This document shows positions 16,786 through 24,898 of a stretch of DNA of 64,000 nt, piece by piece (the stretch's first letter is position 1; each line of letters starts with the position of its first letter). This stretch comes from VXOI01 sp965197575 (GTDB lineage Bacteria > Chloroflexota > Dehalococcoidia > Lucifugimonadales > UBA3495), in NCBI GenBank assembly GCA_965197575.1, contig OZ240214.1, forward strand, positions 744,001-808,000, written 5' to 3'. The notes beneath the pieces were generated by a model. That model had not been told where the DNA came from. It made no database searches and worked only from the letters and a program-made list of their open reading frames with translations. The position numbers were made by a program, and so were the translations under genes.

Positions 16786-16880
16786 GGAAGGCGGCTAATG
16801 CGCGCGGTGTGGTCGTGGAGGCCGGTTGCTGCTGCGGTTAATCGAGTCTCAAGTGCCGGGTCGTGTACCAGCCGCCTTCC
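16786..16880 (+). repeat. Long inverted repeat downstream of nrdJ
   Basis: Eleven-base arms GGAAGGCGGCT (16786-16796) and AGCCGCCTTCC (16870-16880) are perfectly complementary and enclose 73 nt. The enclosed sequence does not fold as a tRNA that I can recognise. It lies between the nrdJ stop and the terminator, inside the 355-bp nrdJ/pdxA spacer, where no protein gene was seen. Confidence 0.6.
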
Positions 16881-16887
16881 TTACCTA

Positions 16888-16916
16888 AAGCCCCCGGTTC
16901 GCCCAGCCGGGGGCTT
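16888..16916 (+). terminator. Terminator hairpin after nrdJ
   Basis: Perfect 10-bp stem AAGCCCCCGG/CCGGGGGCTT (16888-16897 with 16907-16916) around a 9-nt loop. The T-tract is short (TTATCT), so termination may be partial or bidirectional. Confidence 0.7.
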
Positions 16917-16993
16917 ATCTCATGGCCGGACGCGCCGCTTGGCGAATTGGTCGAACCATACCGCACCGCTCCCGGGAGACGAAAGGGCGGCCG

Positions 16994-17002
16994 TGCTATA
17001 AT
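16994..17002 (+). promoter_or_regulatory. Extended -10 promoter of pdxA-like gene
   Basis: TGCTATAAT: a perfect -10 box with the TGn extension and no recognisable -35. It shares the 12-mer TATAATTTCGCT with the proC promoter. Transcription from about 17009 gives a leader of about 100 nt before the ATG. Confidence 0.65.
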
Positions 17003-17110
17003 TTCGCTGTTCCGGTATTCACAATGACATAACGCGCAACGCGGCGACGATACCCGCAGGTATCCCACGCGCCGGACGCCGGTACAGGCCCCGGCCGGGA
17101 GACAGGAACC

Positions 17111-18127
17111 ATGACCGACGACCAGAAACCCAGCATCGCAATCACGATGGGCGACCCCTGCGGCATCGGCCCGGAGGTGGTGGCGAAGGCGCTGGCCGAT
17201 CCCAGAGTGTACGAATCGTGCCGCCCGCTGGTGGTGGGCAGTAGCTATGCCATGAAGCAGGCGATTAGCCTCACCGGAGTCGCTCTCCAAGTCAACAACC
17301 CGGAAGACCTCTCGGCGGCGGGAACGGACGGGGGCGTCGTCGACGTGGTGGACATCGGCAACCTCAACCCCGAGGATATTACGGTGGGCCGGATTAACCC
17401 CACCTGCGGCAAGGCGGCTATGGAGTGGGTCACGCGGGCGGGGGAGTTGGCGCTGGCGGGCGTGGTCGACGGCCTGGCCACTGCTCCCCTCAATAAGGAA
17501 GCGGCCAGCCTCGCAGGCTACAAGTCCATCGGCCACATGGAGTTGTTGCAAGAGCTATCCGGCTCCAAGACGGTTGCCACCATGCTCATGGCCAAGAACC
17601 TGCGGGTCGTTCACCTGACCACGCACCGCTCCCTGCGGGTGGCCTGCGACTACGTGAAGAAAGAGCGCATCCTGGACTACCTCCGGCTGACCCACGAGTC
17701 CTTCGTGCAGTTCGGGTTCCCCAGCCCGGCCATCGCCGCTGCCGCGCTGAACCCCCACGGCAGCGACGGGGGGCTGCTGGGCAACGAGGAAGCGGAGGAA
17801 ATCGCCCCGGCGGTAGCGGCTGCTCAGGAAGAGGGCATCAACGCCTTTGGCCCAGTGCCCGCCGACATCGTGTTCCACCATGCTGTGGAGGACCGCTACG
17901 ACGTGGTGCTGGCCATGTACCACGATCAGGGCCATATTCCGGTGAAGGTCTACGGGTTCGAGGAGAGCATCACTGCGAACCTGGGGCTGCCGTTCGTGCG
18001 CACGTCGGTCGACCACGGCACGGCCTTCGACATCGCGGGCAAGGGCGTGGCCACGCATACCAGTATGTTGGAGTCGATACGGCTGGCGGTGGCCTTGTGC
18101 CGGGGCAATGGCCTATCCGAGTTCTAG
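17111..18127 (+). CDS. pdxA: 4-hydroxythreonine-4-phosphate dehydrogenase family protein (PdxA/PdxA2)
   Basis: NAD-dependent, metal-requiring oxidative decarboxylation of a phosphorylated four-carbon acid, either in pyridoxal phosphate synthesis or in the PdxA2 sugar-acid pathways. Motifs: ITMGDPCGIGPE, ATAPLNKEA, the metal histidines in GHMELL, THRS and YHDQGHIPVK, and SVDHGTAFDIAGKG. NPHGSDGG in place of NPHAGEGG leans toward the PdxA2 branch. No other PLP biosynthesis gene is nearby, so the exact substrate is open. 338 residues, full length. Confidence 0.85.
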   Translation: MTDDQKPSIAITMGDPCGIGPEVVAKALADPRVYESCRPLVVGSSYAMKQAISLTGVALQVNNPEDLSAAGTDGGVVDVVDIGNLNPEDITVGRINPTCGKAAMEWVTRAGELALAGVVDGLATAPLNKEAASLAGYKSIGHMELLQELSGSKTVATMLMAKNLRVVHLTTHRSLRVACDYVKKERILDYLRLTHESFVQFGFPSPAIAAAALNPHGSDGGLLGNEEAEEIAPAVAAAQEEGINAFGPVPADIVFHHAVEDRYDVVLAMYHDQGHIPVKVYGFEESITANLGLPFVRTSVDHGTAFDIAGKGVATHTSMLESIRLAVALCRGNGLSEF

Positions 18128-18164
18128 TTGCTGATTCCGGTTTTCCAAGTCCAAGAAGGGCCGG

Positions 18165-18173
18165 TGATATAAT
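18165..18173 (+). promoter_or_regulatory. Extended -10 promoter giving a leaderless proC mRNA
   Basis: TGATATAAT ends six bases before the proC ATG, so initiation 7 bp downstream of the -10 box falls on the A of the start codon at 18180. There is no ribosome binding site. Confidence 0.65.
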
Positions 18174-18179
18174 TTCGCT

Positions 18180-18983
18180 ATGAAGTTATCGTTTATTGGC
18201 GGCGGCAAAATGGCTGAAGCCATCCTTCACGGCGTGCTTTCCGCCAAGCTCGCCGGGCCGGAGGACGTGGCTGTCGGGGAGCCGGTGGCGGAGCGGCGGG
18301 CCTACCTTACCGGCGAGTTCGGCGTTTCGGCCTTGGGCGACAACCTGGAGGCTGCCGGGGCTGCGGACCTGGTGGTGCTGGCGGTCAAGCCGCAAGACTT
18401 GGGCCCGGTTATGGGCCAGCTAAGGGGCAACCTGACCGCCGGGCAAGCGGCGCTGTCCATAGTTGCCGGCGCGAAAATGGACACCCTCTCCACCGGGCTT
18501 GGGCACCCATCGGTCATCCGGGTCATGCCCAACACCCCGGCCCAAATCGGCAGCGGCATGTCTCTATGGACCTGCTCCCCCGGCGTCGACAGCGCCAATC
18601 GCGAGATGGCCCGGTCGGTGCTGGGAAGCGTGGGCCAAGAGATCTACGTCGACGACGAGAAGTACATGGACATGGCGACCGCCCTCAGCGCCAGCGGCCC
18701 GGCCTATGTGTTCCTGTTCATCGAGGCGCTGATCGATGCCGGCGTCTACGTCGGCCTGCCCCGGGACATGGCCCGCACCCTGGTGTTACAGACGGTCTTG
18801 GGCAGCACGCAACTGGTCATGGAGACGGGCCGCCACCCCGCCGACCTCAAGGACATGGTTGTTTCTCCGGCGGGCACCACCGCCGAAGCTCTGCGCGTGC
18901 TGGAGCAACAGGGCGTGCCGGCGGCAATCGTTGCCGCGGTGGACGCAGCCTTCAAGAAGTCGGTCCAACTCGGTCAGGGCTAG
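18180..18983 (+). CDS. proC: Pyrroline-5-carboxylate reductase
   Basis: Last step of proline synthesis, NAD(P)H reduction of pyrroline-5-carboxylate. N-terminal Rossmann motif FIGGGKMAEAI, VLAVKPQ at the end of the nucleotide domain, RVMPNTPAQIGSGM, and the C-terminal signature DMVVSPAGTTAEAL. 267 residues, normal length. The start codon lies directly at the expected transcription start. The YggT gene follows after 12 bp, a common partner. Confidence 0.96.
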   Translation: MKLSFIGGGKMAEAILHGVLSAKLAGPEDVAVGEPVAERRAYLTGEFGVSALGDNLEAAGAADLVVLAVKPQDLGPVMGQLRGNLTAGQAALSIVAGAKMDTLSTGLGHPSVIRVMPNTPAQIGSGMSLWTCSPGVDSANREMARSVLGSVGQEIYVDDEKYMDMATALSASGPAYVFLFIEALIDAGVYVGLPRDMARTLVLQTVLGSTQLVMETGRHPADLKDMVVSPAGTTAEALRVLEQQGVPAAIVAAVDAAFKKSVQLGQG

Positions 18984-18995
18984 CCGGTCCGGGAA

Positions 18996-19259
18996 TTGGC
19001 GGAGATAGTCGAACTAATCTTTCTCGCCATCACCGTGGCAGTATTCGCGCGGGTGATTCTTTCGTTCATCGTGCCGTTCGTCGGGCCCAGCCCCCACCCG
19101 GCGCTGGTCAGCATCAACAACTTCGTCATCCAGATCACCGAGCCCCTGCTGGGGCCGGTGCGGCGGGTGCTGCCGACGTTTGGCGGGTTCGACTTCAGCC
19201 CGATGGTCGTGCTGATTATCCTGTGGGTTATACGGAGTGGCATCGACCGACTGCTCTAA
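18996..19259 (+). CDS. YggT family membrane protein
   Basis: 87 residues with two hydrophobic helices (about 3-28 and 65-84) separated by the family segment FVIQITEPLLGPVRRVLP. YggT proteins are small inner-membrane proteins often found beside proC or division genes. Role not established, possibly osmotic stress or division. TTG start at 18996, likely co-transcribed with proC. Confidence 0.88.
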   Translation: MAEIVELIFLAITVAVFARVILSFIVPFVGPSPHPALVSINNFVIQITEPLLGPVRRVLPTFGGFDFSPMVVLIILWVIRSGIDRLL

Positions 19260-19294
19260 GCCCGCCTCGACGATTCGGGACCACCGGATGAATC

Positions 19295-19323
19295 TTGACC
19301 CTTCGGTTTTGGCCGCCTACACT
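19295..19323 (+). promoter_or_regulatory. Promoter of padR with overlapping direct repeats
   Basis: TTGACC (19295-19300), 17-bp spacer, TACACT (19318-19323). The 9-mer GCCTACACT occurs at 19315-19323, covering the -10, and again at 19331-19339, a 16-bp period. The second copy sits on the expected start site, so the pair could be an operator for the PadR protein. Confidence 0.55.
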
Positions 19324-19362
19324 TATAACTGCCTACACTGGGGCGCAACTAAACGGGGACCC

Positions 19363-19704
19363 ATGAGACCGATGCACCAACAAGAGCTACTCAAGGGAAA
19401 CACCGACACGCTGCTGCTGGCCCTGTTGCAGAACGAGCCGATGTACGGCTACCAGATCGTGAAGGAAGTGGAGAAGCGCAGCAGCGGCTACTTCGCCTTC
19501 AAGGAAGGAACCCTCTACCCGGCCTTGCATCGTTTGGAGCGGGCCAAGCTCGTCGAGGGACGCTGGGAAGAGAACCCCGGCAGCGTGCGCCGACGCTATT
19601 ACTTGATCACGGAGAGGGGCAGGCAGGCGCTGGTGGACCGCCTTAGCGAATGGCAGCGGTTCAGCCGGGCCATGGACTCCGTCATGCTATCCGAGACGCC
19701 ATAG
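19363..19704 (+). CDS. PadR family transcriptional regulator
   Basis: About 113 residues. The PadR winged helix is clear: LLKGNTDTLLLALL, PMYGYQIVKEVEKRS, FKEGTLYPALHRLE, RRRYYLITERGRQAL. The open frame extends to 19237, but ATG 19363 lies downstream of the promoter and matches the usual family N-terminus. It is followed after 22 bp by a HAAS-type membrane protein, the standard partner of this PadR subtype, which together control envelope or transport functions. Confidence 0.88.
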   Translation: MRPMHQQELLKGNTDTLLLALLQNEPMYGYQIVKEVEKRSSGYFAFKEGTLYPALHRLERAKLVEGRWEENPGSVRRRYYLITERGRQALVDRLSEWQRFSRAMDSVMLSETP

Positions 19705-19726
19705 CCAACAGCGGAGCTCGGTTTCG

Positions 19727-20737
19727 ATGCCCAGTGACGATACAACCTACTTGAACTCCTTGGCCGAGCGGCTGCACCTCGACCCCAACGAGGAGCAGGA
19801 CATCGTCCTGGAGTTGCAGGCCCACTTGGAAGACAAGGCTGCCGAGTTGCAAGCCGAGGGCCTCGACCGCGAGGCGGCGCTGGCCCAAGCGGTGGAAGGA
19901 ATGGGACGGCCCGACGCGGTGGCCAGCCGTATGTACGCCGTCCACAGCACCGGCGTCTGGCGGGACGTCATACTCGCCGTGGTGCCCCACTTCCTGCTGG
20001 CCGCGCTGTTCGCGTTGCACCTGTGGAGCCACTACTTCCTGGTGAGCCTGCTTCTGGTGGGCATCGCCTTCGTCACTTGGCGCAACTGGCGGGCGGGCCG
20101 GCCGAGCAAGTGGTCGTATACCTGGATGGGCTACACCCTGGCGGCCCCGGCGTTGTCATGGCTGCTGTCGCTGATCACCTTGGCGTATGGCGCCTGGACG
20201 CTGGTGACCACCGGGAGTCTGCCCTTCAACACGGCGCTGTTCCTCCTGCTGATCGGCTACGTGCCGTTCTCAATGTGGATCGTATTCAACGTGGTGTCCA
20301 AGATCGCCCGGCGCGACTGGCTGCTGGTCTCGCTGACCGCCCTTCCCTTCCCCTTCCTGACCTCATGGGTGCTCTTCCTCAACTGGCAGGGCGGGCTGTG
20401 GGCCGATCACGCCGAGCGGATGCAACAGTCGGACACCGCGCGGGCCTGTATTTTCTTGGCCTTGGCCGTGACTACGGCGGCGTTTCTGAAAGTAGGGCCG
20501 CGAATTCTTCGTATCGGCCTGTTGGTGTTGACCACCTCCATACTGATCATCATCACCGCGCTGTCGTTCCCAGTGGACTTTGGATTCTTGGCAGTGCTGC
20601 TCATGATGGCGGCGTCGCTGGCATTCCTGCTAAGCCCGGCGGTGCTGGAGTTCCCGATGGCGCAACGATGGCAGCGGCGGCTGGGCGTGGCGGGGCGCGG
20701 CGATGATGCCTCCCCCCGGTTCTCCGACACCACGTAG
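19727..20737 (+). CDS. HAAS-domain membrane protein, PadR partner
   Basis: 336 residues. The soluble N-terminus (about 1-75, YLNSLAERLHLDPNEEQDIVLELQAHLEDK and MGRPDAVASRM) has the HAAS/DUF1700 helical pattern. It is followed by roughly eight transmembrane segments from about residue 78 to 315 and a short polar tail. Encoded directly after padR, so it is probably regulated by it. No enzymatic motif seen. Confidence 0.75.
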   Translation: MPSDDTTYLNSLAERLHLDPNEEQDIVLELQAHLEDKAAELQAEGLDREAALAQAVEGMGRPDAVASRMYAVHSTGVWRDVILAVVPHFLLAALFALHLWSHYFLVSLLLVGIAFVTWRNWRAGRPSKWSYTWMGYTLAAPALSWLLSLITLAYGAWTLVTTGSLPFNTALFLLLIGYVPFSMWIVFNVVSKIARRDWLLVSLTALPFPFLTSWVLFLNWQGGLWADHAERMQQSDTARACIFLALAVTTAAFLKVGPRILRIGLLVLTTSILIIITALSFPVDFGFLAVLLMMAASLAFLLSPAVLEFPMAQRWQRRLGVAGRGDDASPRFSDTT

Positions 20738-20908
20738 CAATCGTCGACGGCAGTTGTAATTGCCGTTCGGCCGACACCGAGGTTAGTCCTGCGAGACGCC
20801 ACTGACCGGCCCCACCCAACCACGCTGGAACAGGACTGCGCCTCCCTTCACGCCCTCCTGATCAAGGACATCGAGTCGTCCGGCCTGACCGCCGAGGGGG
20901 CCAGGCTG

Positions 20909-21445
20909 TTGGTGATGGCGGGTCTTCCCGGCACGGGGAAGTCGCACTTTACCCGCGAATTGGTCTCGCTTTCGCCCTTTCTGGTGCTGGAAACCGACCG
21001 GCTGCGTAAGGCCCTGGTCGCCCAACCCCGCTACACCCCCGGGGAGCACCGCCGGGTGTTCGGGGCCTGCCACCGGCTTATCGAGCAGTTCCTCGAGGAA
21101 GGCTATCCAGTGCTGTTCGACGCGACCAACCTCACCGACAGGTTCCGCGACCCGCTCTACGAGATTGCCGAACGCGCGGGGGCGCCGGTGGCGGTGGCGG
21201 CTATCACCGCTCCCCGGGAAACGGTGCGCCGCCGTCTTTACGCGCGAAAGGACGGGCTGGACCGAGACACCAACTCGGACGCCGATTGGCAGGTCTATTG
21301 CCGTATGGCCCCGCACTGGGAGCCGGTGTCGCGGGAGCATTTCGCGGTGGACACCAGCGAAGACATCGGGCCAGTGCTACAACAAGTGGTACACTGGGCC
21401 GCAACAGCAAAACCACCAAAACCACCGGGGGTCAGAGCAAGATGA
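20909..21445 (+). CDS. P-loop kinase-like ATPase
   Basis: 178 residues with Walker A GLPGTGKSHF at the very N-terminus, LVLETDRLRKAL, a Walker-B-like PVLFDATNLT and a lid arginine cluster ETVRRRLYARK. The pattern matches small AAA_33/zeta-like or polynucleotide-kinase-type phosphotransferases. TTG 20909 follows GAGGGGG. The frame stays open back to 20738 with plausible coding, but no ATG, GTG or TTG occurs there. It overlaps the aminopeptidase start by ATGA. Substrate unknown. Confidence 0.7.
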   Translation: MVMAGLPGTGKSHFTRELVSLSPFLVLETDRLRKALVAQPRYTPGEHRRVFGACHRLIEQFLEEGYPVLFDATNLTDRFRDPLYEIAERAGAPVAVAAITAPRETVRRRLYARKDGLDRDTNSDADWQVYCRMAPHWEPVSREHFAVDTSEDIGPVLQQVVHWAATAKPPKPPGVRAR

Positions 21446-22989
21446 AAATCGGAGTGAAAGCCGCCGACATTACCATCACCAAGACACCAGCCTTGATCGT
21501 CAACTTGTTCAAGGGCGTGAAGAAACCCGCCGGGGCCACCGGCGCGGTAGATCAAGCCCTCGACGGGGCGATCAGCCAGCTAATCAAAGACGGCGAGATC
21601 AAGGGCGGGGAGGGCGAGACCACGCTGCTCCACACGATGGGCAAGATCGCACCGGCAAGGGTGGTCGTGCTTGGGCTCGGCGACAAGGACAAATTCGATG
21701 CCCAGGTCGTGCGCCGGGTGTCCGGCGAGGTGGTGCGCTACCTGCGGCGGCGCGGCATAGCCAAGGCGATGACCATCGCCCACGGCGCGGGGTTGGGCGG
21801 CCTGTCCCCCGAAGAGTCGGGCCGCGCTATCGCTGAAGGCGCGACCCTCGGCCTCTACCGTTTCGGACGCTACCAGTCCGGCAACGGTGACGAGGCCACG
21901 GAATTCGCGGAACTGACCATCGCCGAACGGGACGCCGCGAGTGTCAAGGCCATCAAGTCAGGAGTAGCCGACGGCGAGACGATGGCGCAGGCCGCGCTGT
22001 TGGCCCGCAACCTGGTCAACGAACCCGCCAACGTGATGACCCCCACCAACATGGCCGATACCGCCCGCCGGGTGGCCGACGAACAGGGCCTGGAGTTCCA
22101 CGTTCTCGACAACCCGGAGATGCGGGAAATGGGCATGGGCGCCTTCATGGGGGTGGCCCAAGGGTCGGAAGAGCCGGCCAAGCTGATCGTGCTGCATCAC
22201 CCCGGCGACCCCGAAAACCCATCCAATAATCTGGGCCTGATCGGCAAGGGCATCACCTTCGACACCGGCGGAATCTCGCTCAAGCCGGCCGGGGGCATGG
22301 AGTCGATGAAGGGTGACATGGCCGGGGGCGCTTCGGTGATCGCGGCGATGCAGATCATCGGCAAGCTCAAGCCCAAGATAAACGTCACCGGCATCGTCGC
22401 CGCCACCGAGAATATGCCCGGCGGCAGGGCCCAACGCCCCGGCGACGTGGTCACGGCCATGAACGGCAAGACCATCGAGGTCATCAACACTGACGCGGAA
22501 GGACGCTTGGTGCTGGCCGACGCGCTGTGCTACGCCCGGCAGCGGGGGATCACGCGGCTGGTGGACGTCGCCACTCTGACCGGGGCAATGGTGACGACCT
22601 TGGGGAAGGCGTGCACTGGCGTTATGGGCAACAACTCGGACCTCATAAACCGCGTGATTGGTGCGGGCGAACAGACGGGCGAGAAATTCTGGGAGCTCCC
22701 CATGTTCGACGAATACAAGGAGCTGATCCGCAGCGACGTGGCCGACATGAAGAACAGCGGCGGCCGCCAGGCCGGGTCGATCAGCGCCGCGTTGCTGTTG
22801 CGGGAGTTCGTCGACGGCGCGGCTTGGGCACACCTGGATATCGCGGGCACGTCCACCTCGGATAAGGCCGCCGGGCACTTGGTCAAGGGCGCGACGGGCG
22901 TCCCGGTCCGCACCCTGGCGCAACTGGCCCTGAACCTCGCCGAATCGTCCCCCAAACCCAAGCGCAGGAAGGCCGCGGCGGCAGTGTAG
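21442..22989 (+). CDS. pepA: Leucyl aminopeptidase (M17)
   Basis: 515-residue dizinc cytosolic aminopeptidase. The catalytic domain carries GKGITFDTGG, MKGDMAGGA, the signature NTDAEGRLVLAD and VATLTGA, with metal ligands Lys, Asp and Glu in place. The N-terminal macro-like domain spans about 1-170. The tail is basic and Lys/Ala-rich (KPKRRKAAAAV). Translationally coupled to the kinase gene by an ATGA overlap. Confidence 0.95.
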   Translation: MKIGVKAADITITKTPALIVNLFKGVKKPAGATGAVDQALDGAISQLIKDGEIKGGEGETTLLHTMGKIAPARVVVLGLGDKDKFDAQVVRRVSGEVVRYLRRRGIAKAMTIAHGAGLGGLSPEESGRAIAEGATLGLYRFGRYQSGNGDEATEFAELTIAERDAASVKAIKSGVADGETMAQAALLARNLVNEPANVMTPTNMADTARRVADEQGLEFHVLDNPEMREMGMGAFMGVAQGSEEPAKLIVLHHPGDPENPSNNLGLIGKGITFDTGGISLKPAGGMESMKGDMAGGASVIAAMQIIGKLKPKINVTGIVAATENMPGGRAQRPGDVVTAMNGKTIEVINTDAEGRLVLADALCYARQRGITRLVDVATLTGAMVTTLGKACTGVMGNNSDLINRVIGAGEQTGEKFWELPMFDEYKELIRSDVADMKNSGGRQAGSISAALLLREFVDGAAWAHLDIAGTSTSDKAAGHLVKGATGVPVRTLAQLALNLAESSPKPKRRKAAAAV

Positions 22990-23020
22990 GGTGGGAGGCA
23001 AGCCCGACGAGGCCGTGTTG

Positions 23021-23026
23021 TATAAT
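23021..23026 (+). promoter_or_regulatory. Candidate -10 box before the VOC gene
   Basis: A perfect TATAAT lies 34 bp before the ATG at 23061. No -35 is visible at the right distance. Confidence 0.4.
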
Positions 23027-23060
23027 CCCCGGTAATCATCACCCGGCAGGGAGTAGAGCA

Positions 23061-23537
23061 ATGGCTAGAGTGGAAGCATTGGGCCACGTTGGCATTTACG
23101 CGGACGACATAATGAAGCAGCGCGACTTCTATACGCGGGTCATCGGCCTGGAAATCGCCGACGAGGACCTGGACGGCCGCGGCATGACCTTCCTGAGTTC
23201 CCACCCCGACCGGGAGCACCACGAGTTCGTGCTGATGAAGGGCCGCGTCACCAACGACGGCGACAAGGTCATTCAGCAGATTTCGTTCATCGTCCCCGGC
23301 CTGGACGACCTGAAAGAGTACCACCAGCGGTTGAAGGCGGAGGACGTGCAGATCGACCGCATCGTGAGCCACGGCAACGCCTTCGGCATGTATTTCTTCG
23401 ACCCGGAAGGGAACCGGATTGAGCTTTACTGCAAGACCGGGTTCCCCGTGCCGCAGCCCCACGGCGACCCCATCGACATCGAAGCCCCCAACGAGGAATT
23501 GCTGGCAATCGCCAGGGCCGCCATTCCCGTCAACTAG
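23061..23537 (+). CDS. VOC family ring-cleavage dioxygenase-like protein
   Basis: 158-residue vicinal-oxygen-chelate protein. Metal ligand candidates are H9 (ALGHVGIY), the His in EHHEFVL and the Glu in GNRIELY, the arrangement of type I extradiol dioxygenases such as the catechol 2,3-dioxygenase fold. A single VOC module implies a homodimer. The actual substrate is not readable. Followed by an MFS carrier on the same strand. Confidence 0.8.
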   Translation: MARVEALGHVGIYADDIMKQRDFYTRVIGLEIADEDLDGRGMTFLSSHPDREHHEFVLMKGRVTNDGDKVIQQISFIVPGLDDLKEYHQRLKAEDVQIDRIVSHGNAFGMYFFDPEGNRIELYCKTGFPVPQPHGDPIDIEAPNEELLAIARAAIPVN

Positions 23538-23616
23538 ACGGCGCGCCGCGTTTCGTCGGCCTCCCCACCGGGGTGGAACGCCGCCCGTACCGATAGCAGG
23601 AGGCGGCGTCACGACA

Positions 23617-24885
23617 ATGAGCAGCGCCAGGGCAGTACCCTATTCCGAGCTTCCCCACGCCTTCCACGTCATAAAGTGGCGGGTGCTCTTGGCGTTCGCC
23701 GGGTTTTATCTCTTCGTCTACCTGGGGCGGTTCAATTTCTGGCCCGTCTCACCCTTGGTCAAAGAGGACCTGGCCCTCAGCAACCTGGAGATCGGGCTGG
23801 TCAACGCCCTGCTGCTGTGGGGTTTCGGCCTCGGGGATTTGGTCCACGGACGCCTTGCCGAGCGGTACGGTCTGCGTCTCTGGGTGCTGATCGGCGCGGT
23901 GCTCACCGCGGTCTTCAATGTGGTGACCAGCTTCGCCACCTCGGCGCTCACGATGGCCATCCCTTGGGGTATCGCCGGCTTCGTCAACGCCGCCTGTTGG
24001 GCGCCCGGCATCAGCATGATCTCCCAATGGTGGCCCCGCCGCGACCGGGGTATGGCAATGGGCATCGTCGGCACCTTCTCCGGCGGGGCGATGCTGCTTA
24101 TGTGGTGGGTCTCCGGGACTGTCGGGGCCGAATTCGGCTGGCGGGCCGCATTCCGGTACCCTCCGCTGATCATCGTGGCGGTCGGAATTCTCCTTTACTT
24201 CCTGGCCAAGGACCGGCCCTCCGAAGCCGGGCTGCCCGAATACATCGAGGAGGACGAGGTTTCGGCTGCCCCGGAGGCGGTGGACCCGGAGCGGCTGAAG
24301 GGGCTGGGGCCCTATTGGGAACTGCTCGGCAACTCGCGGTTCCTGCTGGCCAGCCACGTCAAGGGCCTGGAAAACGTGGTCCGCTACGGGCTGACCACCT
24401 GGGTGCCCCTCTATTATTTCGAGGAAGGCGGCCTGTCCATCGAGTCGACCGTATTCCTCACCGTGTTGCTGCCCTTGGGGTACTTGATTGCGCCTCCGGT
24501 ATCGGGCATCATTTCCGACAGATTCCTGAACTCCGCGCGGCGGCCAATGGTCATTTTCTCTTGCCTGGTCAGCGCCGTGGTCTTGGTGGGGATTGCCCTC
24601 GCGCCGCCGGTCGACCTCACCCTCGGCGCGGTCCTGCTGCTGGTTGGCGGAATCGCGATGGGCCTGTCGCCCATGTCCACCGTGGCCGTGGACATTGCGG
24701 GCAGGCGGATGTCGGGCACTGCCTCCGGCCTGCTGGACGCCCACGGCTACGCCTACGCCGGGGCGCAAGCGATAGCGTTCAGCGTGGTGCTGGACATGGC
24801 GGGCAGCCCCTGGCCCATCGTGTTCGTCGCCATGGCGGCCACCCGGATAGTCTGCGCGCTGATGATTTCGGTTGTAAAGGTCTAG
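23617..24885 (+). CDS. MFS transporter, OPA/GlpT-like
   Basis: 422 residues with 12 predicted membrane helices in two halves and a charged central loop (about 205-235). WRVLLAFAGFYLFVYLGRFNFWPVSP and the loop GRLAERYGLRLW resemble organophosphate:phosphate antiporters (GlpT, UhpT). The substrate could be a phosphorylated or other organic anion. ATG 23617 follows AGGAGG; longer frames upstream overlap the VOC gene. Confidence 0.8.
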   Translation: MSSARAVPYSELPHAFHVIKWRVLLAFAGFYLFVYLGRFNFWPVSPLVKEDLALSNLEIGLVNALLLWGFGLGDLVHGRLAERYGLRLWVLIGAVLTAVFNVVTSFATSALTMAIPWGIAGFVNAACWAPGISMISQWWPRRDRGMAMGIVGTFSGGAMLLMWWVSGTVGAEFGWRAAFRYPPLIIVAVGILLYFLAKDRPSEAGLPEYIEEDEVSAAPEAVDPERLKGLGPYWELLGNSRFLLASHVKGLENVVRYGLTTWVPLYYFEEGGLSIESTVFLTVLLPLGYLIAPPVSGIISDRFLNSARRPMVIFSCLVSAVVLVGIALAPPVDLTLGAVLLLVGGIAMGLSPMSTVAVDIAGRRMSGTASGLLDAHGYAYAGAQAIAFSVVLDMAGSPWPIVFVAMAATRIVCALMISVVKV

Positions 24886-24898
24886 CCGGGGGAGTGGC

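Noticed and set aside
16786..16880. tRNA gene
   Set aside because: The acceptor-like stem is 11 bp, there is no T-loop GTTCRANYC sequence and no cloverleaf could be drawn.
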